NCBI GenBank assembly: GCA_005239435.1
Contig: SZNP01000007.1
Location: forward strand, 248,001 to 312,000
Reading direction: 5' to 3'
Source: Halorussus salinisoli
GTDB taxonomy: Archaea; Halobacteriota; Halobacteria; Halobacteriales; Haladaptataceae
DNA length: 64,000 bases
The position numbers and the translations under genes were made by a program. Below the pieces are notes generated by a model, which worked only from the letters and a program-made list of their open reading frames with translations, ran no database searches and was not told the DNA's origin. The stretch's first letter is position 1. Each line of letters opens with the position of its first letter. Of the stretch, positions 1 to 8,991 are shown one piece after another.

Positions 1-24
1 CCGAGGCCGAAACCCGCCGTTTCG

Positions 25-1794
25 TCAGTCCAGTTCGTAGACTCTGGCCTCGTAGGGTCGCATCTCGAACGACTGCGGCCCTTCGGCATCAATCGCGTAA
101 TTGTGGACGACGCACTCCGCGTCGTCGTAGTCCACGCTCCCCGGGAGCGAGAACGTCGGCGTTCCCTCGTCGAAGTTCAGTACCGTGAGGAGTCGGTCGT
201 CGTCGAGCGTCCGGAGGTAGGCGTAGACGTCCGGGTCGTCGGGGAGGAGGAGTTCGTAGTCGCCGTAGATGGCCGCGGGCGTCGCCTGCCGGAACTCGAT
301 TAGTTCGCGGTAGTAGTGCCAGATGGAATCGTCCCTGGCTCTCGCGTCCGCGACGTTCACTGCGTCGTGGTTGGGATTGACCGGTATCCACGGCTCCCCC
401 TCGGTGAATCCCGCATTCTCCGAGTCGTCCCACTGCATCGGCGTTCGGGCGTTGTCCCGACTTCGATAGCTCACGATTTCCAGAATCTCGTCCGTCTCCC
501 ACCCTTCCTCGCGCTTTCGCTGGACGAAGTTCCGGGCGCTCACGTCTTGGACCTGCGATTCGCGCTCGAAGGGGAAGTTCGTCATGCCGATTTCGTCGCC
601 CTGATAGACGTAGGGAGTCCCCCGGAGGGTGAACAGCATCGTCGCCAGCATCTTGGCGGACTCGATGCGGTAGAGACCGTCGTCGCCGAACCGCGAGAGC
701 ATCCGGGGCCAGTCGTGATTGCCGAGGTAGACGCTGTTCCAGCCCTCGCCGTGCAGTCCGTTCTGCCACTTGGACAGGACCCGCTTGAACTCGGGGAGCG
801 AGAACTCGCCGACGGTCCAGCGGTCCCCGCTCTCGCCGTAGTCGAGCGTGACGTGTTCGAAGTGAAATACCATGTTCAGGCCGTCGCCGTCCGGTCCGAG
901 ATACTGCTGGGCCTGTTCGATGCTCGCACCCGGCATCTCGCCGACCGTCATCACGTCACGGCCCTCCAGCACCTCCTCGTACATCTCGGCGACGTACTCG
1001 TGGGCGCGCGGCCCGGTCATGAAGTGCTCCGCGCCGGTCCACCCCGAGTCGGGGTCGCCGTCGGGTAGGCCGTCTGCCTTCGAGATGAGGTCGATGACGT
1101 CCATACGGAAGCCGTCGATGCCCTTGTCGAGCCACCACCGCATCATGTCGTAGATGCGCTCGCGGACCTCGGGGTTGCGCCAGTTGAGGTCGGGTTGCTT
1201 CTCGTCGAAGAGGTGGAGGTAGTACGCCTCGGTGCGCTCGTCGTAGGACCACGCCGACCCGCCGAACGCCGACTCCCAGTTGTTCGGCGGTTTCCCCTTC
1301 CCGCCCGGCCCGTCGCCGCGGCCCTCGCGCCAGATGTAGAAGTCCCGATACTCGCTGTCCTCCGACTCGCGGGCCTGCCGGAACCACTCGTGTTCGTCGG
1401 AGGTGTGGTTGACCACGAGGTCCATGATGAGCCGAATGTCCCGGTCGTGAAGACCGTCCAGAAGGCGGTCGAAGTCGTCCATCGTCCCGAATTCGGCCAT
1501 GATGGCCCGGTAGTCGCGGATGTCGTAGCCGTTGTCGGCGTTGGGCGAGTCGTAGACCGGGTTGAGCCACACCACGTCCACCCCCAGCGCGTCGAGGTAG
1601 TCCAACTTCGCTTCGACGCCGCGCAGATCCCCGATACCGTCGCCGTCGGAGTCGAAGAAGCTCCGCGGATATATCTGGTAGACGACGGCCTCTCTCCACC
1701 ACTCGCGGTTCACGTCGAAGGCGTCGGCCCAGTCCGCAACTTCCCCGGCGTCTCCACTCGGGTCTACCGACGACTGACTTTCTCCTCGCTCCAT
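25..1794 (-). CDS. GH13 alpha-glucosidase (oligo-1,6-glucosidase / trehalose-6-phosphate hydrolase type)
   Basis: A 589-residue glycoside hydrolase of family GH13, expected to release glucose from alpha-1,4/1,6-linked oligosaccharides in the cytoplasm; no signal peptide is visible. The barrel starts at about residue 33 (WREAVVYQIYPRSF), followed by the calcium-loop motif DSDGDGIGD (48-56). The three GH13 carboxylates are present: nucleophile Asp232 in GFRMDV, acid/base Glu286 in TVGEMPG, and Asp361 in LGNHDWPR. NPVYDSPNADNGYDI is the usual substrate-loop region of oligo-1,6-glucosidases. The length matches that subfamily (550-600). The first ~25 residues are a variable acidic tail. A TATA-like box about 30 bp upstream supports the chosen ATG. 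Exact substrate (maltose, isomaltose, sucrose or trehalose-P) cannot be read from sequence; no transporter or regulator sits beside it in the window. Confidence 0.95.
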   Translation of the reverse strand: MERGESQSSVDPSGDAGEVADWADAFDVNREWWREAVVYQIYPRSFFDSDGDGIGDLRGVEAKLDYLDALGVDVVWLNPVYDSPNADNGYDIRDYRAIMAEFGTMDDFDRLLDGLHDRDIRLIMDLVVNHTSDEHEWFRQARESEDSEYRDFYIWREGRGDGPGGKGKPPNNWESAFGGSAWSYDERTEAYYLHLFDEKQPDLNWRNPEVRERIYDMMRWWLDKGIDGFRMDVIDLISKADGLPDGDPDSGWTGAEHFMTGPRAHEYVAEMYEEVLEGRDVMTVGEMPGASIEQAQQYLGPDGDGLNMVFHFEHVTLDYGESGDRWTVGEFSLPEFKRVLSKWQNGLHGEGWNSVYLGNHDWPRMLSRFGDDGLYRIESAKMLATMLFTLRGTPYVYQGDEIGMTNFPFERESQVQDVSARNFVQRKREEGWETDEILEIVSYRSRDNARTPMQWDDSENAGFTEGEPWIPVNPNHDAVNVADARARDDSIWHYYRELIEFRQATPAAIYGDYELLLPDDPDVYAYLRTLDDDRLLTVLNFDEGTPTFSLPGSVDYDDAECVVHNYAIDAEGPQSFEMRPYEARVYELD

Positions 1795-1820
1795 GTGGAC
1801 ACACGTTCGCGTTCCCGGGG

Positions 1821-1844
1821 CTTATGTTTGGTTGCGCTTAAGTA
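1821..1844. promoter_or_regulatory. divergent promoter region, GH13 gene and small membrane protein gene
   Basis: Reading leftward, CATAAG (1821-1826) lies about 30 bp before the GH13 start at 1794. Reading rightward, CTTAAGTA (1837-1844) lies about 26 bp before the ATG at 1867. Both spacings fit leaderless haloarchaeal transcription. Inference from position and composition only. Confidence 0.55.
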
Positions 1845-1866
1845 GGAGGACCGGAAAATTACTCGC

Positions 1867-2031
1867 ATGGACGACCACGACGACCACACGGACCACGGCC
1901 ACGACGTAGAGGGTCTCGACCGAGTTACTTCGCCGATGCAGGAGTTCTCGATCTCGCAGGTCGGCATCGGCTTCGCGGTCCTCGCTATCGGCCTCGTGGT
2001 GGCGTTCGCGATCCCGCTCCTCGCGGCCTGA
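1867..2031 (+). CDS. small histidine-rich single-span membrane protein (conserved haloarchaeal type)
   Basis: A 54-residue reading frame, too short for many gene callers. It starts MDDHDDHTDHGHDVEG, a His/Asp-rich possible metal-binding head, then has one hydrophobic segment at residues 33-54 (GIGFAVLAIGLVVAFAIPLLAA) reaching the C-terminus. The TATA-like CTTAAGTA 26 bp upstream of the ATG and the sharp hydrophobic C-terminal half support it being real. Similar small His-rich one-span proteins occur in haloarchaea, but I cannot name a function. It is divergent from the GH13 gene and is followed by a T-rich spacer with no further gene until purL. Confidence 0.7.
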   Translation: MDDHDDHTDHGHDVEGLDRVTSPMQEFSISQVGIGFAVLAIGLVVAFAIPLLAA

Positions 2032-2203
2032 GTAGCTGCTCCCGAACGATTTCCGACGACTTCCGACGTATTTCGGACGTTTTTCGACGGCCTCAAACGA
2101 CCCTCACTGACTTCTGACGATTCTTCGCGAGTCAAAGTCACTACCGCCACTTTCGAGAAGATTCGGCTACGTGAACCAACCTTTTGCAGAAAACGAGAGT
2201 GGC

Positions 2204-4315
2204 TCAGTCCAGTTCGCGGGCCAGCACGTCGCGCAGGTCGGCGATTTCGTCGGCGTCGTAGCTCAGCGACTCGTCGCCGACGGTCAGGTCGAGCGATCGG
2301 GAGTCGTCGGCGTGGCCGACGCGGGCGACCGGCGCGACTCCATCGAAGGCCTCGCGCACGGAATCGGGGTCGGTCGTGGCGACGACCGCACGGCCGGGCG
2401 TCTCGGCGAAGAGGGCCTCGCGGCTCTCGACTTCCGCCGTCGCGCCAGCCTCGTCGCCGACCATCTCGGCGAGTGCGACCGCTAAACCGCCGTGGCTCAT
2501 GTCGTGAACTGCGGTGGTCGGTCCGTCGTCGGCGACTTCCGCGAGCGTCTCCACGACCTCGCGGGGGTTCTCCGGGAGCGCAGGGAAGCGGTCGGTCCCG
2601 CCTATCTGGGCGAGGTACTCCGAGCCACCGAGTCGGTTCCCTCCCGCGTCACCGACCACGAGCAGGGTCGATTCGCCCGAGAGGTGGGCGGGCGGCGCGT
2701 CGTACCCCTCCTTCGTGCCGGTCATCGCCAGCGTCGGCGTCGGCGGAATCGGCCCGGAGGGCGAGTCGTTGTAGAGCGAGACGTTTCCGCCGACGACCGG
2801 TGCGTCGAGGGCCGCGCACATGTCGGCCAGTCCGTCCACGATGCCCTTGAAACCGCCGTAGACTTCGGGCTTCTCGGGGTTGCCGCCGTTGAGGCAGTCC
2901 ACCGCGGCGAGAGGTGTCGCGCCCTTCGCGGCGAGGTTGGTGGCGTTCTCCAGCGCGACTGCGCGCGCACCCTCGTAGGGCGCGGCCGTGGTCCAGTTGG
3001 GGTCCGCGCCCGAGGAGATGGCGAGCCCTTTTTCGGCCTCTCGCAGCGCCAATACCGCCGCGTCGTCGCCAGGCCCGGTGGCGGTTCGGACCTGCACCTC
3101 GTGGTCGTACTGACGGTAGATCCACCGCTTGCTCGCGGTGTTCGGGTCGCCGACGACCGCCTCGAACGCTTCACGGAGGTCGGCGTCGGGTAAATCGCGC
3201 TCGGATTGGGTCGGCTTCTCGGCCGGGAGGTCGTTCATCGGCGCGCCGTCGCCGAGGAAGTGGGCGTCCACGTCCACGACCGTCTCGCCCTCGAAGGTAC
3301 AGACGTAGTTCCCCTCGGTCACGTCGCCGATGACCGAACAGCCGAGGTCGTACTTGTCGGCGACCTGTTCGACCGCGTCCACGTTGTCGGGTCGGACCTC
3401 GTAGCACATCCGCTCTTGAGACTCGGCGAGCAGGATTTCGAGCGCGTTCATGTCGGGTTCGCGTTGGTGGACCCGTTCCAGTTCGATCTCCGCGCCGAGA
3501 CCGCCCTTGGCGACCATCTCGCTGGACGCGCCGCCGAGTCCGGCCGCGCCGAGGTCGCGGGCCGCCTCGACCAACCCCCGTTCGAGCAGGTCCTCGCTGG
3601 CTTCGACGAGCAACTTCTCGGTGTAGGGGTCGCCGACCTGCACCGCGGGTCGGTCCTCGGTTTCGGCGTCCTCCGAGAGGTCCTCGCTGGCGAAACTCGC
3701 GCCGCCCAACCCGTCACGGCCGGTCGCGTTCCCGACCAGCATCAGTTTGTTTCCAGGTTCCTTGGCGTCCGCGGTGACGAGGCGCTCGTCGTCGAGCAGG
3801 CCCACGCAGGCCACGTTGACCAGCGGATTGCCCTCGTAGTCGGGGTGGAACGCCGTGCTTCCGGCGACGGTGGGGACGCCGATGGAGTTGCCGTAGTCCG
3901 AGATACCCTCCACGACGCCCTCCAGCAGGTACCGGGAGTGTTCGCGGTCGAAGTCGCCGAAGTACAGCGAGTCGGCCAGCGCGATGGGATAGGCCCCCAT
4001 CGAGAGGGTGTCCCGGACGATGCCGCCGACGCCGGTGGCCGCTCCGTCGTAGGGGTCGACGAACGAGGGGTGGTTGTGGCTCTCGATACCCATCGTGACG
4101 TACGTCCCGTCTGCGACTTCCACGACTGCGGCGTCGTCGCCCGGCCCGACGACGACCTGCTCGCCCTCCGAATCGAAGGCCGACAGGAGCGGTCGAGACG
4201 ACCGATACGCGCAGTGTTCGCTCCAGAGGTTCTCGAACAGCGCCGCTTCCGCCGGGGTCGGGTCCCGGTCGAGTTCGGCGACGACCAGTTCGCGGTCTGG
4301 TTCGGAGAGACTCAT
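2204..4315 (-). CDS. purL: phosphoribosylformylglycinamidine synthase subunit PurL
   Basis: A 703-residue synthetase subunit that converts FGAR plus ammonia and ATP to FGAM in purine biosynthesis. It is the short archaeal/Bacillus-type PurL, so separate PurQ (glutaminase) and PurS are needed; neither is in the window. Visible motifs: [15 protein letters not shown] near residues 30-45 (ATP-domain signature), GPGDDAAVV (about 57-65), [26 protein letters not shown] (about 77-102, metal/phosphate loop), and a second half repeating the AIRS-like fold with GPGDDAAVL and [13 protein letters not shown]. The ATG at 4315 has ATTAAT 28 bp upstream. The only other purine gene in the window is purA at 36 kb. 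Confidence 0.97.
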   Translation of the reverse strand: MSLSEPDRELVVAELDRDPTPAEAALFENLWSEHCAYRSSRPLLSAFDSEGEQVVVGPGDDAAVVEVADGTYVTMGIESHNHPSFVDPYDGAATGVGGIVRDTLSMGAYPIALADSLYFGDFDREHSRYLLEGVVEGISDYGNSIGVPTVAGSTAFHPDYEGNPLVNVACVGLLDDERLVTADAKEPGNKLMLVGNATGRDGLGGASFASEDLSEDAETEDRPAVQVGDPYTEKLLVEASEDLLERGLVEAARDLGAAGLGGASSEMVAKGGLGAEIELERVHQREPDMNALEILLAESQERMCYEVRPDNVDAVEQVADKYDLGCSVIGDVTEGNYVCTFEGETVVDVDAHFLGDGAPMNDLPAEKPTQSERDLPDADLREAFEAVVGDPNTASKRWIYRQYDHEVQVRTATGPGDDAAVLALREAEKGLAISSGADPNWTTAAPYEGARAVALENATNLAAKGATPLAAVDCLNGGNPEKPEVYGGFKGIVDGLADMCAALDAPVVGGNVSLYNDSPSGPIPPTPTLAMTGTKEGYDAPPAHLSGESTLLVVGDAGGNRLGGSEYLAQIGGTDRFPALPENPREVVETLAEVADDGPTTAVHDMSHGGLAVALAEMVGDEAGATAEVESREALFAETPGRAVVATTDPDSVREAFDGVAPVARVGHADDSRSLDLTVGDESLSYDADEIADLRDVLARELD

Positions 4316-4703
4316 TCACTCTCCTGTACAGACACGGCGAATTAATGCCTTTCTATGTGCAGGTGCGTGCATACCTCGGTGGACGACCCCGATACCACCT
4401 ACGTGGTGACCTCGCGCGTGTCCACCGGCCTGACCGACCGCTGGTCGGGCGTCGCGTGGCATCGAGAACGAGCCAATTCCCCCTATTTCGGTAATCGACC
4501 TTCAACAAATCAAAAAATTCTGATAGCTTTTGCCGCGCGATTTCGAACTGGTAAACTGAATTTCGATATATGGAATCGGAGTTCGAGGTGTCGGCCGCGG
4601 ACGGGTTCGCGAAGCGAGCGAGCTAATTCCGAAACCGGCACGGAGACAGAAAATTACGTCTATAGAATAGAATACGATTGTCGATAAACTCTTTTGTGTT
4701 CCT
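4316..4703. other. gene-poor, AT-enriched spacer
   Basis: Right of the purL promoter this spacer is clearly lower in GC than its surroundings from about 4480 to 4720. A 110-codon open frame on the plus strand (4355-4687) has no recognisable domain and irregular codon use, so I do not call it. I see no repeat or RNA gene. It may be relic or acquired DNA. Confidence 0.5.
4341..4346 (-). promoter_or_regulatory. purL TATA-like box
   Basis: ATTAAT centred 28 bp upstream of the purL ATG in an otherwise GC-rich spacer; the spacing predicts a leaderless transcript. Inference. Confidence 0.5.
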
Positions 4704-4892
4704 TTAGAACATAAACACTTCTTCGTGTCCGAATTCGGGAACCCCGAGATACGGCTTCCAATTTTCAGGTTCGGTGCGAGCGTGCCCCCCGAACACTTCT
4801 TTCTGTTCCTCCGGCGGAAGGGACCCGACGTCTTTGAGGGACCGACCTTCCAGGTCGACGAAGTTCAGGAAACTCGTGACCAGCGCGTTCAA
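4704..4892 (-). CDS. unrecognised 62-residue ORF or gene fragment in an AT-rich island
   Basis: Opens with TTG (no ATG in frame) just after an in-frame TAG, reads NALVTSFLNFVDLEGRS, and ends WKPYLGVPEFGHEEVFMF. The balanced amino-acid mix (many Phe, Pro, Trp, Glu) looks like genuine protein, not a GC-driven shadow frame, and base composition is lower in GC than neighbours. I do not recognise it. It could be a small gene or the C-terminal stub of a lost gene. The non-ATG start and the upstream stop favour a remnant. Confidence 0.35.
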   Translation of the reverse strand: MNALVTSFLNFVDLEGRSLKDVGSLPPEEQKEVFGGHARTEPENWKPYLGVPEFGHEEVFMF

Positions 4893-5052
4893 TAACTACA
4901 CGGTGAATGAGTAAAATCTGTCTTTTGTACCCGGTGTGCGACGAGCGACGTCCCGCCTCCCCACGAGAAGCGGGTCGTTGACCCGACGATTCGTCGCTGG
5001 TCGGTCGTCACGTACCGAGGCGCTTTTGCCGCCGCCCTGCCAACTCCCAACC

Positions 5053-5739
5053 GTGCTATCGGTCGAGCTTCACGCCCACTCGTCGCTGTCGTACGACGGC
5101 CGGGACTCGGTTGACCTCATGCTGGAGCAGGCCGCGGCGGTCGGTCTGGACGCGCTGGCTGTCACCGACCACGACGAAATCGAGGCCAGCCTCGACGCCG
5201 TCGAGAAGGCCGAGGAGTACGGACTGGTCGGCATTCCCGGAACGGAGGTCAGTTCGGCGGCGGGTCACGTCCTCGCGCTGGGCGTCCGCGAGCGCGTGCC
5301 CGCTGGACTGTCCTTCGGCGAGACGCTCGACCGGATTCACGAACTGGGTGGGGTGGCTATCGTCCCGCACCCGTTCCAGAAGTCCCGAAGCGGCGTGATG
5401 GCGAACATCACCGAGGCCGAACTCGCGGACGCCGACGCCATCGAAGTGTACAACTCCCGACTGCTGACCGGACGAGGCAACCGGAAAGCCAAGCGCTTCG
5501 CCGAGCGTCGCGGCCTCCCGCAGACCGCGGGAAGCGACGCCCACATCAGCGAGATGGTCGGACAGGCCGTCACGCGAATCGGGGCCGACGACCGGAGCGC
5601 GGTGGCGATTCTCGACGCCATCGTCGAGGGTCGGACCAGCGTCGAGGGCAAGCGCACTCCGTGGCACGTCAGCTTTCGGCAGGCCGCGGGCGGAGCCAAG
5701 CGCCGTGTGAAGAACCGCCTCGGCGAACTGCTGGAATGA
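5053..5739 (+). CDS. PHP-domain metal-dependent phosphoesterase
   Basis: A 228-residue PHP protein, a TIM-barrel metal-dependent phosphoesterase. Metal-ligand motifs are complete: HAHSSLSYDG (residues 6-15), TDHDEIEA, the EVSS/GHVLALG segment, PHPF, and the C-terminal GSDAH. I start at GTG 5053 because the domain begins at once (VELHAHSS) and CTTTTG lies 27 bp upstream. An in-frame ATG at 4936 would add 39 Arg/Ser/Pro-rich residues without family character. It shares ATGA with the next gene, so the two are probably co-translated. Stand-alone PHP proteins of this type are often 3',5'-nucleotide phosphatase-like, but the substrate is unknown. Confidence 0.88.
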   Translation: MLSVELHAHSSLSYDGRDSVDLMLEQAAAVGLDALAVTDHDEIEASLDAVEKAEEYGLVGIPGTEVSSAAGHVLALGVRERVPAGLSFGETLDRIHELGGVAIVPHPFQKSRSGVMANITEAELADADAIEVYNSRLLTGRGNRKAKRFAERRGLPQTAGSDAHISEMVGQAVTRIGADDRSAVAILDAIVEGRTSVEGKRTPWHVSFRQAAGGAKRRVKNRLGELLE

Positions 5740-6932
5740 CGCCCGAGGAACCCGCGATGCGCGGCACCTCGCCGAAAACCGCCGCGCGGGCGGTCGCGGC
5801 GCAGGACCCGCTTTCCGGTACTCGCGGTTTCGCCGGGCGACTGCCGGACGGTCGCCTCGTCCGGGACGTACTCGGTCGCCAGCCGATTTTCGTGGAGGGG
5901 AGCGAGCGCTCGCGGAGCGACGGGGACGAAGACGACCGGAACCGAGGCGACTGGGCGTTCTCTCCCGGAGACCTCTCCGACCCCGAACCCCTTCCGGCGG
6001 GCCACGTTCTCGACCTCGACCGAACTGATTCCGTCCGTACCGACTCCGGCCCGACTGGTTCCGGCCAAATCGCTCCCGAGCGCGTCTTCTCGCTTCCCGA
6101 CCCGCCGCCCGCGGGCGACGACCGCGAGGCAGTCGCCGACCTCCGGGGTGCGCTCGGCGAAGGGTTCAATTCGGTCGATTCGGGGAGTCTCGCCGTGGCG
6201 TTCTCCGGCGGCGTGGACTCGGCCGTCGTCGCCAGCGCCTTCGACGCACCCCTCTACGTCGTCGGCTTTCCCGAGAGCCACGACGTGGCGGCGGCCCGAC
6301 GCGCGGCCCGACTGATGGGTCGGGAGGACGACCTACGGGTCGTGGAACTCGACGTGTCGGACGTGGAACGGGCGGTGCCCGACGTGGCCCGCACGACGGG
6401 CCGATCGAACGCGATGGACGTGCAGATAGCGCTCCCCCTCTATCTCGCCGGCGAGCGGGCGGCGGCCGACGGCTTCGACCGACTCGCGGTCGGACAGGGC
6501 GCGGACGAACTGTTCGGCGGCTACGCCAAGGTTGCTCGCGCGCCCGAGGACCCCCGCGTCGAGGCCGAGACGGTCCGCGGCGCGGCCCGAGAGGTCGTGG
6601 CGACGCTGCCCGACCAACTGGAGCGCGACGTGTTGACTCTGCGCGAGGCGGGCGTCGAACCGGTCGCGCCGCTGTTGGACGACCGGGTGATACGGGCCGC
6701 CCTCCGGCTTTCCGGCGACCTGCTCGTCGATTCCCGCGGCGAGCGCAAGAAGGCGTTCAGACTCGCCGCCCGCGAGTTCGTGCCCGACGGCGTGGCGTTC
6801 CGCGAGAAGAAGGCGGTCCAGTACGGGAGTCTGGTCGCCCGCGAACTGGACCGACTAGCCCGGCAGGCGGGGTTCAAGCGCCGGATGGACGACCACGTCT
6901 CGCAGTACGTCGCCTCGCGGGTCGAGGATTAA
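5736..6932 (+). CDS. asparagine-synthase-like ATP pyrophosphatase (degenerate glutaminase part)
   Basis: A 398-residue protein whose C-terminal two thirds is an asparagine-synthase-type synthetase domain with the PP-loop SGGVDSAVVASAF (about residues 150-162), GQGADELFGGY and FREKKAVQYGS. The first ~110 residues recall the tail of a class II glutaminase (VRDVLGRQPIFVE), but there is no N-terminal Cys nucleophile, so glutamine hydrolysis is not expected. It would activate a carboxylate as acyl-AMP for an amine or ammonia donor; the substrate is unknown. The ATG at 5736 overlaps the PHP stop (ATGA). The stop overlaps the convergent downstream gene by 4 bp. A bona fide asparagine synthetase would be ~500-600 residues with Cys2, so this is a divergent paralogue. 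Confidence 0.85.
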   Translation: MTPEEPAMRGTSPKTAARAVAAQDPLSGTRGFAGRLPDGRLVRDVLGRQPIFVEGSERSRSDGDEDDRNRGDWAFSPGDLSDPEPLPAGHVLDLDRTDSVRTDSGPTGSGQIAPERVFSLPDPPPAGDDREAVADLRGALGEGFNSVDSGSLAVAFSGGVDSAVVASAFDAPLYVVGFPESHDVAAARRAARLMGREDDLRVVELDVSDVERAVPDVARTTGRSNAMDVQIALPLYLAGERAAADGFDRLAVGQGADELFGGYAKVARAPEDPRVEAETVRGAAREVVATLPDQLERDVLTLREAGVEPVAPLLDDRVIRAALRLSGDLLVDSRGERKKAFRLAAREFVPDGVAFREKKAVQYGSLVARELDRLARQAGFKRRMDDHVSQYVASRVED

Positions 6933-7450
6933 CCAGTCTCGGCCAGTCGGGCGAGTTGCTCGCCCACGTCTTCGTCGGCGGAAAACGCGAGTCGCTGGCG
7001 CTCGTTGTCGATGACGACCGTGATGGTCGCTCGCTCGGTGTCGTTTCCGATCGCGCTCCCGGCGAGGAGCAACATGGCCGAGAGGACGATCAGTCCGACC
7101 CCGTTGGCGAAGTCGTCGGTCGCGGTCGCGAGACCGACGAGGAGGCAGAGACCGCCGCACGCGACGAACGCCACCGACAGGTCGAGTTCGTCACCTGCGG
7201 CGTCGACCTTCACGGCCCGAACGTGGTCGTAGCCGATAGAGGTCGTGGTCTCCCCGGTCTCGAAGAGGACGCGTCGGTCTGTCGCCGCGAACGCGGTCGG
7301 CGTCTCGGCGTCGATTCCCCACTGGTTCGCCCAGCGGAGTCCCGACGCTTCCCACGAGAGGCGAATCTCCTCGCCGGTTTCGAGTTCGGCCTCGAACCTC
7401 GTCGCGGACTCGTCGGGCGCGTTCTCGACGCCGACCTCGCCGACGCTCAT
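6929..7450 (-). CDS. conserved hypothetical membrane protein (two central TM segments)
   Basis: A 173-residue protein: an N-terminal soluble part with ATDRRVLFETGE and TSIGYDHVRAVKV, resembling short PH-like/bPH2 modules, then two hydrophobic segments (VAFVACGGLCLLVGLAT and GVGLIVLSAMLLLAGSAI, residues ~112-145) and a soluble tail ending in an ADEDVGEQLARLAE helix. The ATG at 7450 is preceded 29 bp by TTAATTAA; a longer upstream frame lacks character. Function unknown. Confidence 0.75.
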   Translation of the reverse strand: MSVGEVGVENAPDESATRFEAELETGEEIRLSWEASGLRWANQWGIDAETPTAFAATDRRVLFETGETTTSIGYDHVRAVKVDAAGDELDLSVAFVACGGLCLLVGLATATDDFANGVGLIVLSAMLLLAGSAIGNDTERATITVVIDNERQRLAFSADEDVGEQLARLAETG

Positions 7451-7475
7451 GTAAACGGACCGTACAAAACGCGGG

Positions 7476-7483
7476 TTAATTAA
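7476..7483 (-). promoter_or_regulatory. TATA-like box of the 7450 gene
   Basis: TTAATTAA, 29 bp before the ATG, inside a short AT-rich patch. Inference from spacing. Confidence 0.5.
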
Positions 7484-7554
7484 CTTTCCTGAGTTATAAA
7501 TGGCTGGGAATATTTGAACTTCTGGAGAGGCCCCGGTGCGTCGGAACAGTCTGT

Positions 7555-8037
7555 CTACGCCGACCGGGCCTCGACGCGCTCGATGGCTTCGACGCCGATT
7601 TCGACCACCTCGGTCGTCAGTTCGTCGTCCGCTCGGAGGTCGTCGGCGGTGTACCACTCCCACGCCTCGGCGTCGGCCTCGTCGTCGCCTTCGGGGTCGA
7701 CGTTTCGGTCGGTGGCCTCGGCGAAGTAGACGTGGTCGATGTGCTGGTGGCCGACTTCCCCGTCCGGATAGACGTCGATGTCGAACAGCATGACGTGTTC
7801 GGCGGGCGCGAGTTCCCGACCCGCCTCGGCGATCACGCTCGTCTCGGGTTCCAACAGGTCCACGTCGAGACCCGTCTCCTCGCGGACCTCCCGGCGGGCG
7901 GTCTCGCGCGGGAGTTCGTCGCGGTCCACGTGGCCGCCGGGTGCGACCCACATGTCGAGTCGGTCGTGGTAGTGCAGAGCGAGCGCGCCGTCGTGGACGA
8001 CGTAGGTGGTCGCGGTGAAGTGGCGGGTGGTCTCCAT
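7555..8037 (-). CDS. NUDIX hydrolase
   Basis: A 160-residue NUDIX-fold pyrophosphohydrolase acting on a nucleoside diphosphate-linked compound. The Nudix box is visible around residues 33-55: GGHVDRDELPRETARREV then REETGL, matching GX5EX7REUXEEXGU apart from a Asp-rich first spacer. A long in-frame extension upstream to 8709 is read-through of the antisense of the next gene and is excluded; METTRHFTATTYVV at 8037 is the natural start. Substrate not predictable. It lies divergently beside the methyltransferase gene. Confidence 0.88.
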   Translation of the reverse strand: METTRHFTATTYVVHDGALALHYHDRLDMWVAPGGHVDRDELPRETARREVREETGLDVDLLEPETSVIAEAGRELAPAEHVMLFDIDVYPDGEVGHQHIDHVYFAEATDRNVDPEGDDEADAEAWEWYTADDLRADDELTTEVVEIGVEAIERVEARSA

Positions 8038-8194
8038 GCCGGAGAGGATGGAGGGCCGGGGTTTGCGCGTTACGGTCTCGACTGAGTTCGCAGAATCGCG
8101 CGATGCTCGAAGTGCAAGGCTAGTGGCCGTCTTCGAGCCCTCTCGATCGATGCGGACCAAAGGCTGAACAGTCGCTCGTGAGAACGGTTCGACG

Positions 8195-8818
8195 ATGACC
8201 GAGAAAGGGACGGTTCGCCGCGGATACGACGATCTCGCGGAGACGTACGCCGCGCGACGGTCCGAAGACGAGCGCGAGACGACCGTGCTAAACGAGTTCC
8301 TCGACGCGCTATCGGAGCCGACGCGCATCCTCGATGCCGGATGTGGACAGGGAACGCCCGTCCTCCGTCGCTTGAGTGAGGAAGCGACCGCAATCGGCGT
8401 CGATTTCTCGCGCGAGCAACTGCGACTCGCCACCGAGACCGTCCCGAGCGCGTCCCTCGTACAGGGCGATATGAGGATGCTTCCGTTTCGAGACGGCGTG
8501 TTCGACGCCGTGACCGCGTACGACTCGATTATCCACGTTCCGCTTACCGACCACCAGACGGTTCTCGACGAGTTCGCGCGGGTCTTGGCCGCTGACGGCC
8601 AGCTACTTCTCTCCGAGGCCCCGGAGGAATTCGAACGCACGAACCCCGACTGGCTCGACAGCGGCGTCGAGATGCGCTGGAGCATGGCCGGCGCAGACGC
8701 CACCCGCACCCACCTTCAGCGTGCGGGTTTCCGAATCACGAACGAATGGGAACCACCGGACTCGACCCCCGAAGACGGGCCGTCTCCTCCGTTCTTCGCC
8801 GCCCGTCGTGACGCGTGA
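8195..8818 (+). CDS. class I SAM-dependent methyltransferase
   Basis: A 207-residue Rossmann-fold methyltransferase. Motif I is ILDAGCGQGTPVLRRL (about residues 45-60); the acidic residue at the end of beta-2 is in IGVDFSREQL; motif post-I is VQGDMRMLPFRDGVFDAVTAYDSI. This resembles the Methyltransf_11/25 families that methylate small molecules. No neighbour hints at a substrate. The start is the first in-frame ATG after a 150-bp spacer. Confidence 0.88.
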   Translation: MTEKGTVRRGYDDLAETYAARRSEDERETTVLNEFLDALSEPTRILDAGCGQGTPVLRRLSEEATAIGVDFSREQLRLATETVPSASLVQGDMRMLPFRDGVFDAVTAYDSIIHVPLTDHQTVLDEFARVLAADGQLLLSEAPEEFERTNPDWLDSGVEMRWSMAGADATRTHLQRAGFRITNEWEPPDSTPEDGPSPPFFAARRDA

Positions 8819-8991
8819 GCATCCTGCTCACGTTCAGTCCGGCAAGCGATTCGCGGTCGCCGACCGCGAATCGCTTGTCCGGTGACAATTATTTAATTAT
8901 ATTAAAGAAAGGTAATTGTGTCTCAGCGGTCGAGCGATGCGAACCGACCTCCGATTCCGTTACCTGCGACCGGCGCGACGAAAACAGAAGA

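Noticed and set aside
3206..4345. 379-codon plus-strand frame over purL
   Set aside because: Antisense of a well-supported purL with no recognisable domain.
4355..4687. 110-codon plus-strand frame in the AT-rich spacer
   Set aside because: No domain, no promoter signal, irregular composition.
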